DNA from: Aldehydirespirator sp965204875
GTDB taxonomy: Bacteria > Actinomycetota > Acidimicrobiia > Acidimicrobiales > Aldehydirespiratoraceae
Assembly: GCA_965204875.1 (NCBI GenBank)
Contig: OZ242020.1
Coordinates: 248,001 to 312,000 of the forward strand
Length of the DNA stretch: 64,000 nucleotides
Direction of reading: 5' to 3'
Part shown: positions 16,915-24,011 of the stretch, one piece after another
Position numbering within the stretch: the stretch's first letter is position 1
Layout: each line of letters opens with the position of its first letter
Translations under genes and position numbers: made by a program
The notes under the pieces: generated by a model
Database searches by the model: none
Seen by the model: only the letters and a program-made list of their open reading frames with translations
What the model was told of the DNA's origin: nothing

Positions 16915-18543
16915 TCACGGTCGCGGCCCAAGAGCGGCCCGCGCAGTAACTGGTCCGGCGCGCACTTGCTCGTGGACGGTTGCTGCGGCGACCCCAGAGC
17001 CGCTTGATCGAGGCGGAGTTCCTTGGTGGTCTGGGTTCTCACGGTCGTCACTATCGCTTGTCGTGAACAGTAATGGCTGTTCGGGGGCGTGCGCGGGTCC
17101 GTGGTGTCTGCTGTTGGGCGGGTGCAGGCTGTGCCGCCCGTCGGGGCGCTTGCGGACCTGCCACCTGTAATGGTGGATCTTGTGATGACAGTCCCAGCAC
17201 ACGGGAACCATGTTGTCGATCTTGGTCGCCCCGCCCCGCGAGACGGGCACGATGTGATGTATCTGGCACATCGCCGGATCAGCCGCGCAGTGAAAGCACC
17301 CGCCCCAGTGGTTGAGCAGCAACCGCCGCTGACCCTCGGTGGCTGTGCGCGTGGAGTTGGCACGCCAGATCGGTGTGCCCGCAGTGCTATAGACAAGGCC
17401 GGTGAGCCGGGCGTTGCAGGCGAGTTCTTCGAGCACCGCTTCGGGAAGCCGCGCCCCGTCGGAGAGTTCCGCGATCAGCTCGCCAGTGGAGTTGTCGACG
17501 TGCGCGATGACGCTGATGTCCGCAAACGACCGACCCGCACCCGTGCCAGCAGTTGAACCCTCGCCCGCGCTCTTGTCAACAGGCGGGTCTACAGGTTGCC
17601 CGGTGCCGTTCACCAAGTCCCGAGGCTGACCCGAGCTTGCATCCGCGCCCCGAGCCGCTATGCCTGGACCCGTGCCAGCGTGGGGGTCTGCGGTGAGGTT
17701 GTCGAGGGCGTCGGCCATGCACTGCTTGAGGGTGCGCCGCTCGCCGGCATTCCCCGAGCCGCGCTCGCCGGTACCTCCACCGACATGCTCGTGACCGCTG
17801 CTCTTGCCGTTCCGGTTGCGCCCGCCGGCCGGCAAGTTGCGCCCACTGGTGTCGCTGCCGGACGCTTGCTTCTTGTCGGCCTCGTACATGCGACGAGCCT
17901 CAGCGTTGAGACGTTTGCCGATTCTCCGACCGGTGACGGGATCGAAAGTGCCGTGCAGCTGCACGGTGCCGTCTTCAGCGTCCCAAACATGCACGCAGCG
18001 CTTGGCCCGCAGCCGCTGATACTCGCGCTCACCGCCATCATCTTGACGATCGGCGGCCCAGCGGCGGGCTTCCTTGGCGAACTGCTCAGGTCGCAGCGAC
18101 TCGGCCTTGGCAAGCAGACCGGCATCAGCCTCAACAGCATCGGCGCTCGTCTTCTGAACGGCCTCGGCCAGCCGCCGGGCGTTGGCCTGTGACACGCGGC
18201 CCTGCTCGACCGCGTCTCGCACCGACGGTGCCTCTGCGATCGCCTCGGCATTCTTGACCTGCCCGATGGCTTCGCGACGTGACAGCCCGGCGGTCTCGGC
18301 AAGCACCCCGGTGCCGCCGTCGCCGTGACGTTCCATCTTTGCGATGAGCGATGCCGCATTGGTCCGGAACGCCGACAGCGCCGACTCGATGGCCTTGGAC
18401 ACCGACAGCGCCTGCCGCAGCTCGGCGCCATCGATCCCGCCGCGGTTGGTCATTGCAACCAACTCCTTGACATCGGCCTCGGCCCGGCGGGCGGTCTCAA
18501 TCAGCACATAAGTAGTATGCCATACCCCTATGACATTCAACAA
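16915..18543 (-). CDS. DUF222 domain HNH endonuclease-like protein
   Basis: Up to 542 residues. The N-terminal two thirds is DUF222: helical, with SRREAIGQVKNAEAI, DAVEQGRVSQANARRLAEAV and HGTFDPVTGRRIGKRLNAEARRMY. The C-terminal part has the HNH nuclease motif: CQIHHIVPVSRGGATKIDNMVPVCWDCHHKIHH (His-Asn-His framework plus the zinc-binding cysteines CFHC upstream and CWDC). Such genes are abundant and mobile-like in actinobacteria; their target is uncertain. A Gly/Ser/Arg-rich stretch around residues 230-330 separates the domains. The start is uncertain: a GTG near 18507 (VLIETARRAEAD) is an alternative. The gene runs toward the ligase and converges with it. Confidence 0.85.
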   Translation of the reverse strand: MLNVIGVWHTTYVLIETARRAEADVKELVAMTNRGGIDGAELRQALSVSKAIESALSAFRTNAASLIAKMERHGDGGTGVLAETAGLSRREAIGQVKNAEAIAEAPSVRDAVEQGRVSQANARRLAEAVQKTSADAVEADAGLLAKAESLRPEQFAKEARRWAADRQDDGGEREYQRLRAKRCVHVWDAEDGTVQLHGTFDPVTGRRIGKRLNAEARRMYEADKKQASGSDTSGRNLPAGGRNRNGKSSGHEHVGGGTGERGSGNAGERRTLKQCMADALDNLTADPHAGTGPGIAARGADASSGQPRDLVNGTGQPVDPPVDKSAGEGSTAGTGAGRSFADISVIAHVDNSTGELIAELSDGARLPEAVLEELACNARLTGLVYSTAGTPIWRANSTRTATEGQRRLLLNHWGGCFHCAADPAMCQIHHIVPVSRGGATKIDNMVPVCWDCHHKIHHYRWQVRKRPDGRHSLHPPNSRHHGPAHAPEQPLLFTTSDSDDRENPDHQGTPPRSSGSGVAAATVHEQVRAGPVTARAALGPRP

Positions 18544-18624
18544 CTCTCTTCATTAATTTATTGGCCATCAGAATCAATCAGATGAAATCGCGATTTCAAT
18601 GTCGCGCCAGCGCGTCCCCCCACC

Positions 18625-18655
18625 TTGACACAAACACGAAACGACGCGTTGTTTC
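18625..18655 (+). promoter_or_regulatory. Putative promoter with overlapping 18-base palindrome
   Basis: A TTGACA hexamer at 18625 resembles a -35 box. Just downstream, 18638-18655 (GAAAC, a base, ACGCGT, a base, GTTTC) is an inverted repeat with only the two symmetric bases mismatched, as expected for a dimeric repressor site. The region 18544-18725 is noticeably AT-rich and lies between the divergent HNH gene and two small genes. No good -10 box is evident, so the promoter part is tentative. Confidence 0.35.
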
Positions 18656-18725
18656 AGACCCAGCCAACGCTATGGTCGTTGGCGTGAAGGTGTTCAGCCT
18701 GGGCGTCGAGCCCCGCCGCTAGGCC

Positions 18726-18914
18726 ATGCCGCGCAGTACGTGCTCAGGGTGTGGCACCGATGGCTACTACCTCTATGGGATGTGCGAAGGCTGCGAGCTG
18801 TCCCACCTGCGGCGCGAGAATAGGAAGTTGGAGAACACGAAGCAGATGTTGTGGTTGGCGGTCGTCTGCTTGGGGGTATTCTTGCTGATACTCTTGCCGT
18901 ACGCTCGAGCCTAG
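18726..18914 (+). CDS. Small zinc-ribbon-like membrane protein
   Basis: 62 residues: an N-terminal CSGCGTDGYYLYGMCEGC, i.e. two CxxC pairs likely to bind zinc, followed by a short charged helix (LRRENRKLENTKQ) and one C-terminal membrane span (LWLAVVCLGVFLLILLPYA). The combination looks like a genuine small protein, cytoplasmic zinc knuckle plus anchor. A 16-codon ORF (18672-18722) ends three bases before its ATG and may help translate it. No family name is recognised. Confidence 0.55.
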   Translation: MPRSTCSGCGTDGYYLYGMCEGCELSHLRRENRKLENTKQMLWLAVVCLGVFLLILLPYARA

Positions 18915-18948
18915 TGTCTCCGGTGGTCAGCGCTCGGGTCTCGGCTAG

Positions 18949-19221
18949 ATGATGTCTAAACGGATTGCCGCCGTTGCGCTGTCGGTGCTGTTGGCGTCCG
19001 GGTGTGGGAACATCGGCGGGGCATCGTGTGCGGATGCGCTGGCGGCGCAAGCCGCCGCCGAGCAAGCCGCCGCCGCAAAGTACCAGGCCGCCGCCACCGC
19101 TTACGCAGCTTGTATGGCAGTGCCGACAACCACCAACTACTCAGGGTTCGGGGGTTGTGCGCGTCCGCTAAGCAACCCCATATCGCCGTCGTACGGCATA
19201 GCTGTAGCAAACGCCTGTTAG
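18949..19221 (+). CDS. Small putative lipoprotein
   Basis: 90 residues beginning MMSKRIAAVALSVLLASGCGN: a short basic start, hydrophobic core and a lipobox (LASGC), so the cysteine at residue 19 is probably lipidated and the protein anchored outside the membrane. The mature part is small, alanine-rich, with four more cysteines (SCADAL, AACMAV, GGCARP and a terminal C) that could form disulfides. Function unknown. It ends about 100 bases upstream of the IS30 insertion. Confidence 0.6.
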   Translation: MMSKRIAAVALSVLLASGCGNIGGASCADALAAQAAAEQAAAAKYQAAATAYAACMAVPTTTNYSGFGGCARPLSNPISPSYGIAVANAC

Positions 19222-19325
19222 CCCTCGGGTTTGGACTGTGTGGGCTTGATGGTTACGCTGCGCTCAGGAATGGCCAATTTGCGCTGTTGCGCTCCACTTC
19301 GGAGGCACGCCACGCTCCCAAGCAC

Positions 19326-20389
19326 CGCAAGCTCCACCGGTGATCGCGACGGATCGGCCATGATGGCCGATTGTAGGTGTCGGCGATCATCCGGTGGAGG
19401 TTCAGGAGTATGGCACGGAGTTTGTGCTCATCCGAGCGCGCGCAGCTTGAGGTGCTGGCGAGGTCGGGGTTGGGGGTGGGGGAGATCAGCGGCCTGTTGG
19501 GCCGGCACCGCTCGACGGTGTGGCGGGAGCTGCGCCGCAACGGCGGGGTCTGCGCCTATCGGGCTGAGGCGGCGCAGGCCGGGGCCGAGGCGCGGGCGCG
19601 TCGTCCGAAGACGCCGAAGCTGGTTGGGGATCCTCTGCTGGCTGCGGCGGTCAAGGCGGGGCTGGCCAGGAAGTGGGCGCCGCAGTCGGTCGCGGCCGAC
19701 CTCAGCGAGCAGGGCATGGCGATCTGTGGGGAGACGATCTATCAGGGGTGCTACCGCAGCGACCGGGGCCTGCCCGAGAACACCTGGAGGCTGCTTGCGC
19801 GCCGCCGGCGCCGCCGCAAGCCCCGCAGCCGCTGCGAACGCGCCAAGCGCAGCGTGCTGGGCGGTTTCAAGCCCATAGCGCAGCGTCCCGATGCGGTCGC
19901 GGCACGGCTGGAGGCAGGGCATTGGGAGGGCGACCTCATCATCGGCGCCCACAACCGCAGCGCGGTGGTCACCCTCATCGAGCGGGTCAGCCGCTACGCG
20001 CTGCTCGCCGCGCTGCCCAACGGCCACACCGCAGACGAGGTCAACGCGGCGGTCATCGCCGCGTTGGGCCGCCAGCCCGCTCACATGGTCCGCACCCTCA
20101 CCTGGGACCAAGGCCGCGAGATCGCCCACTGGCCCAAAATCGAAAAAGCCCTCCCAGACCTCAAGGTCTACATCTGCGACCCCCACTCACCCTGGCAGCG
20201 CGGCAGCAACGAAAACACCAACCGCATAATCCGCCGCTGGCTCCCCAAAGGCACCAACCTCAACATCGGACCCGTCAAACTCGCCATCATCGAAGACCAC
20301 CTCAACACCATGCCCCGACGCATCCACAACTGGAACAGCGCACTAACCCAATACACTGCCCACTGTCGCGATCACCAATAGAGCTTGCC
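19326..20389 (+). mobile_element. IS30-family insertion sequence, copy 1 (1,064 bases)
   Basis: Terminal inverted repeats of about 25 bases (left CGCAAGCTCCACCGGTGATC..., right end reading GGCAAGCTCTATTGGTGATC... on the other strand) bound one transposase gene. A 3-base target duplication CAC lies at 19323-19325 and 20390-20392. Copy 2 at 50244-51307 has the same length and nearly identical sequence, which fixes the boundaries. Confidence 0.93.
19410..20381 (+). CDS. IS30 family transposase
   Basis: 323 residues from an ATG preceded by TCAGGAGT. The N-terminal helix-turn-helix region (LARSGLGVGEISGLLGRHRSTVWRELRRNGG) binds the ends. The DDE catalytic triad is visible: Asp in HWEGDLIIGAHNRSAVVTL, Asp in LTWDQGREIAHW, Glu in NENTNRIIRRWLPKGT. 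Length and motif spacing are typical and there is no frameshift, so the element is probably still active. It differs from copy 2 at only a few residues: QS versus HT near residue 90, and GTN/G versus ATD/A near residue 285. Confidence 0.95.
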   Translation: MARSLCSSERAQLEVLARSGLGVGEISGLLGRHRSTVWRELRRNGGVCAYRAEAAQAGAEARARRPKTPKLVGDPLLAAAVKAGLARKWAPQSVAADLSEQGMAICGETIYQGCYRSDRGLPENTWRLLARRRRRRKPRSRCERAKRSVLGGFKPIAQRPDAVAARLEAGHWEGDLIIGAHNRSAVVTLIERVSRYALLAALPNGHTADEVNAAVIAALGRQPAHMVRTLTWDQGREIAHWPKIEKALPDLKVYICDPHSPWQRGSNENTNRIIRRWLPKGTNLNIGPVKLAIIEDHLNTMPRRIHNWNSALTQYTAHCRDHQ

Positions 20390-20429
20390 CACCTTGCAGT
20401 TCAACGCCGGCTGCCGCGGAGAGCGCCGG

Positions 20430-21449
20430 TCAGCGCCGGTGGCCGCGGTTGGCGGCGCGTGCCCTCTCCGCCTCGCGGATGCGGTGGCGCTCCACCTCCT
20501 CGCGCAGCGCCTGGAACCGCTCCAGGCGGCGGGGATCGATCTCGCCGCGCTCCACCGCGGACGCCAGGGCGCAGTCCGGCTCGGCACCGTGGGCGCAGTC
20601 CGCGAAGCGGCAGCCGCGCCCGTGCTCGACGATGTCGCCGAACACCGCTCGCAGAGCATCCTGAACGTCGGTCAGCCCGAGCGAGCGAACGCCGGGAGTG
20701 TCCAGCACCAGACCCGCTCCGCCGGGAAGCAACTCCAAGCGCCGGACGATGGTGGTGTGGCGCCCGCGCCGATCCGACGGCCGCACCGCGGCCGTGGCGG
20801 CCAGCTCGGCACCGGCGAGGGCGTTCACCAGGCTCGACTTGCCCGAGCCGCTGGCACCTACGAGCACCAGCGTCTTGCCGGGTCCCAGGCGCGCCCTCAG
20901 ATCGTCGATCCCCAGCCCGCTGCGGGCGCTGAGCAGCAGCACCGGAACATCGCGCACGATCGCCTTCACACTCTCGGCCGCGGCACCAGCGGCTTGGGCG
21001 GTGACGGGCCCGTCCACCTTCGTGAGCAGCACGAGCACCGAGGCTCCGCTGTCGCGCGCCATCACCAGCAGTCGCTCGAAGCGACCGGGCGGCAGGGGCC
21101 TGTCGAGCCCGGCAACGATCCCGACGATGTCGAAGTTGGCGGCGAGGATCTGCTGCGTCTCCCGCTCGGCCGGATCGCGCCTGCTGAGCACGCAGCGCCT
21201 CGGCAGGACCCTCTCGATCAGCGGCACGCCGCCGCGCTGTCCGAGCTGCACCCAGTCACCGGTGACGGGAGCGGTCTCCGCCTGGGCCCGCACAGAGTCC
21301 GAGCGCACACGCACGAACCCGGCGGCGGTCACCGCATCGCACTCCCCGCGGTCCACCTGAAGGACGCGCCCGACCTCCGCACCCTGCTCCACGGTGCCGG
21401 CCACAAAGTCGTCGTACCCCCAGTCACGCAGATCAACACCCGACGACAT
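20430..21449 (-). CDS. rsgA: Ribosome small-subunit-dependent GTPase A
   Basis: 339 residues, a circularly permuted GTPase that assists late 30S ribosomal subunit maturation. In order: N-terminal OB-fold, G4 motif LTKVDG, G1 P-loop GASGSGKSSLVNAL, G3 DTPGVRSLGL, then the zinc knuckle GCRFADCAHGAEPDCAL (Cys-Cys-His-Cys) and a basic helical tail. All key residues are present and length is normal. It ends 40 bases after the IS30 copy. The ATG at 21449 is the natural start, with direct repeats upstream. Confidence 0.94.
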   Translation of the reverse strand: MSSGVDLRDWGYDDFVAGTVEQGAEVGRVLQVDRGECDAVTAAGFVRVRSDSVRAQAETAPVTGDWVQLGQRGGVPLIERVLPRRCVLSRRDPAERETQQILAANFDIVGIVAGLDRPLPPGRFERLLVMARDSGASVLVLLTKVDGPVTAQAAGAAAESVKAIVRDVPVLLLSARSGLGIDDLRARLGPGKTLVLVGASGSGKSSLVNALAGAELAATAAVRPSDRRGRHTTIVRRLELLPGGAGLVLDTPGVRSLGLTDVQDALRAVFGDIVEHGRGCRFADCAHGAEPDCALASAVERGEIDPRRLERFQALREEVERHRIREAERARAANRGHRR

Positions 21450-21478
21450 CAGATCAGCGAACTACATCAACGAACCGC

Positions 21479-21577
21479 GCCGGCGAACACCCAAGAGCCT
21501 TCGCGTTGCTGGCCAGTGCACAGCTTGAGCAAGAGACGATCAGCGGTAGTGCCGGCGAACACCCAAGAGCCTTCGCG
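21479..21577. repeat. 27-base direct repeat pair upstream of rsgA
   Basis: The same 27-mer (GCCGGCGAACACCCAAGAGC then CTTCGCG) occurs at 21479-21505 and 21551-21577, 72 bases apart and in identical form. It lies in a 537-base region (21450-21986) with no intact gene. The pair may be a local duplication or the end of a lost mobile element. Confidence 0.8.
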
Positions 21578-21599
21578 CTGTTGTGGGGTTTAGGTGGTT

Positions 21600-21920
21600 G
21601 AGGGTCCTTGAGCAGGGGGCAAAGGATCGTCCGGGATCGATTGCGTCAGTGTTCAACGATTTCAGGAGTGCCTGGATGGGTGCCGATGTTATGCGGGCGC
21701 GGTTGGGTTTGTCGCAGGTGCGAGTGGTCGCAGGTGCGGGTGCTGGATGTGCCGGTGGACGACGGGAGAGGTTGGAGGTGGCCGTCGAGGCGTCGTGGCG
21801 GCGGTTGTGGCGCCCTCAGTGCGGGTTCTGGTACAGGGGGTTCACACCCGTTGACCGGCGCCCGCGGCTGCGAGCGGCAAGGGATGCCGCCGCTGTCGTC
21901 AGCGCTCCACGGCGACTAGC
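21600..21920 (+). pseudogene. Possible decayed ISL3-type transposase N-terminal fragment
   Basis: One frame reads LEVAVEASWRRLWRPQCGFWYRGFTPVDRRPRLR. It resembles the zinc-finger N-terminus of ISL3-family transposases (CPxCG motif followed by DRRPRxLR), but the CxxC is reduced to a single PQCG and no catalytic part follows. The call rests on pattern resemblance only. No other gene is supported in this interval. Confidence 0.35.
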
Positions 21921-21986
21921 ATTGCGCATCCGCTCCACCGGGACAGAGCGTACGCTCGGGCCAGTCGATCTGGAGAAGGGGGACGA

Positions 21987-23978
21987 ATGGACAACGATCA
22001 CCCCGACGAGGCATCACCCGCAACGCCCGCGCCGACCGGCGGTAAGCCCGCATCCGCAACGCCCACCCCGACCGGCAGCGAGCCGTCACGGGCAAGTTCG
22101 GCCTCAACCGGTGAGCCGTCCGCAGAGCCCGCCGCCCCGAGCCGCCGGGCGGCGTCGCCACCGTTCTGGGCCGGCCCGCTGGCAGGCATCCTCGGAGCCG
22201 GGGTGGCGCTCGCCTTCGGGCAGCTCATGGACGGCGCCAGCGAGCGGATCCCGTCACTGGTGGTGGCAGTCGGCGAGCTGGTAGCCGACTACACGCCCGG
22301 CGATGTGGTGGCCGCCAGCATCGCCAACCTGGGCAGCAGCCAGAAGACCGTGCTCACGGCGGGGATCGTCATCGCCTCGCTGTTGATCGGCGGCTTGCTG
22401 GGCCGTAGCGCGGCACGCGGTCGACAAGACGTCACCATCGCCGGCTTCGCCCTGTTCGGGCTGCTCGGAGGCTGGGCCGCGGCGCGCAATCCATTCAGCC
22501 CGGCATTCGAATCCTGGTTGGTGGCGCTCGCAGCCGCGGCACTGGGACTCATCGCCACGCTGCTGCTAACGAACCGCGCCAGCGCCCTGGCTGAAGCGCC
22601 GGCGCCTGCTCGGGCCATGCCGCCGGAGCCGGCCGAGGCAGCACCGGCCGCGGCCAGTGAGCCCGCAGAGCGAGCCGGCACGAGGCGGGCATTCTTCGCC
22701 TACGCGACCGGCGCCGCGGCCACGGCGCTGGCCATGATCGGCATCGGACGGCAGCTGCGCGGCCCGTCGGCAGCCGAGCAGGCCCGAGCCGAGATCGTGC
22801 TGCCCGAGCCCAGAGCCGCACCGGCGCCCTCGACGTCGGTGGCGACTCCCTCGACCACCGCAGCCATCGCCTCCTCCGGGGATCAGGGCCCGACAACGGA
22901 GGAGGCGAGCCCCTCCACCACGGCAGCGAGCCCCTCCGACGATGGCTCGACCGCGAGCGACGCCGAAACCAGCGGCACCGCCGATACCGAAACCGCCGCC
23001 ACGACCGCGCCGGAGCCCGAGCCACCGGTGGCATCGGTGCGAGAGCAGGTTGCAGCGCTGGACACGCTGGACGACGAGATCCCGGGGATCTCCACCTACA
23101 TCTCCCCCAACGACGGCTTCTACCGCATCGACACCGCTCTGGTCGTCCCCCAGGTGGACCCCGCCGGCTGGCGCCTGCGGTTCACCGGCATGGTGGACAA
23201 CCCCTACGAGGTCACCTTCGACGAGATCCTCGCCATGGACCTGTCCGACCATGTGATCACCCTGTCGTGCGTGTCCAACCGGGTCGGCGGCAACCTGGTC
23301 GGCAACGCCCGGTGGACCGGCGTGCCGCTCGCCGAGTTGCTCGACCGGGCCGGGGTGCAGCCCGGCGCCGGGCAGGTGGTGGGACGCTCCGTGGACGACT
23401 GGACCGCCGGCTTCCCGACGAGCGCCGTATACGACGGGCGGGACGCCATCCTCGCCGTGGGCATGAACGGCGAGCCGCTGCCCACTAGGCACGGGTTCCC
23501 GGCCCGCCTGGTGATCCCTGGGCTCTACGGCTACGTCTCCGCGGTCAAGTGGATCGAGGAGATCAACCTCACGACCTGGGACGGCTTCGACGCCTACTGG
23601 GTGCCCCGCGGCTGGTCGAAGGAGGGTCCGATGAAGACCCAGAGCCGCATCGACCTGCCCTCGGCCGGAAGCGCCTCGGGGCTCGTCGCCGGGCAGGCCG
23701 CGCCGATCGCGGGCATCGCCTGGGCACCGACGAGGGGCATCAGCGCGGTGGAGGTGGACGTCGACGGCGAGGGCTGGGAGCCCTGCGTGCTCGGAGAGGC
23801 CCTGGGCAACGACAGCTGGGTGCAGTGGCACCGCGATTGGACGCCCACAGCAGGCCGCCACCGGATCCGGGTGCGAGCGACCGACGGCGACGGAGAACTC
23901 CAGCCGCAGGGGCCCAAGGATCCCAGGCCCGACGGCGCGGAGGGCTGGCACCTGGTGACCGTGAACGTGAGCGGCTAG
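21987..23978 (+). CDS. Membrane-anchored molybdopterin oxidoreductase, sulfite-oxidase fold (paralogue 2)
   Basis: 663 residues, the same architecture as the protein at 12595: Pro/Thr/Ser-rich start with a repeated ATPAPTGGKPASATPTPTGS element, four spans (GPLAGILGAGVALAFGQL, TAGIVIASLLIGGLLG, IAGFALFGLLGGWAA, WLVALAAAALGLIATLLL), an internal twin-arginine-like span TRRAFFAYATGAAATALAMIG, a spacer, then the molybdenum domain with the probable ligand cysteine in TLSCVSNRVGGNLVGNARWTG, and the C-terminal GIAWAPTRGISAVEV / WHRDWTPTAGRHR domain. An SD-like GGAGAAGGGG precedes the ATG. The cofactor domain is well conserved between paralogues and the stalk is not. Physiological substrate unknown. 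Confidence 0.87.
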   Translation: MDNDHPDEASPATPAPTGGKPASATPTPTGSEPSRASSASTGEPSAEPAAPSRRAASPPFWAGPLAGILGAGVALAFGQLMDGASERIPSLVVAVGELVADYTPGDVVAASIANLGSSQKTVLTAGIVIASLLIGGLLGRSAARGRQDVTIAGFALFGLLGGWAAARNPFSPAFESWLVALAAAALGLIATLLLTNRASALAEAPAPARAMPPEPAEAAPAAASEPAERAGTRRAFFAYATGAAATALAMIGIGRQLRGPSAAEQARAEIVLPEPRAAPAPSTSVATPSTTAAIASSGDQGPTTEEASPSTTAASPSDDGSTASDAETSGTADTETAATTAPEPEPPVASVREQVAALDTLDDEIPGISTYISPNDGFYRIDTALVVPQVDPAGWRLRFTGMVDNPYEVTFDEILAMDLSDHVITLSCVSNRVGGNLVGNARWTGVPLAELLDRAGVQPGAGQVVGRSVDDWTAGFPTSAVYDGRDAILAVGMNGEPLPTRHGFPARLVIPGLYGYVSAVKWIEEINLTTWDGFDAYWVPRGWSKEGPMKTQSRIDLPSAGSASGLVAGQAAPIAGIAWAPTRGISAVEVDVDGEGWEPCVLGEALGNDSWVQWHRDWTPTAGRHRIRVRATDGDGELQPQGPKDPRPDGAEGWHLVTVNVSG

Positions 23979-23987
23979 CACGTCACC

Positions 23988-24011
23988 GTGAACGCGAGAG
24001 TGTCGCCGTGA
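23988..24011 (+). other. Seven-codon ORF coupled to the xanthine dehydrogenase start
   Basis: GTG at 23988 opens MNARVSP and stops at 24009-24011, overlapping the GTG start at 24008 as GTGA. ACCGTGAAC at its start repeats the last codons of the upstream gene (ACCGTGAACGTGAGC). Start-to-start distance is 20 bases, that is 3n-1. Confidence 0.6.

Noticed and set aside
23549..24007. N-terminal extension of the xanthine dehydrogenase frame
   Set aside because: The frame is open across the end of the preceding molybdoenzyme, but has no Fe-S motifs there; the GTG at 24008 directly precedes the iron-sulfur domain.
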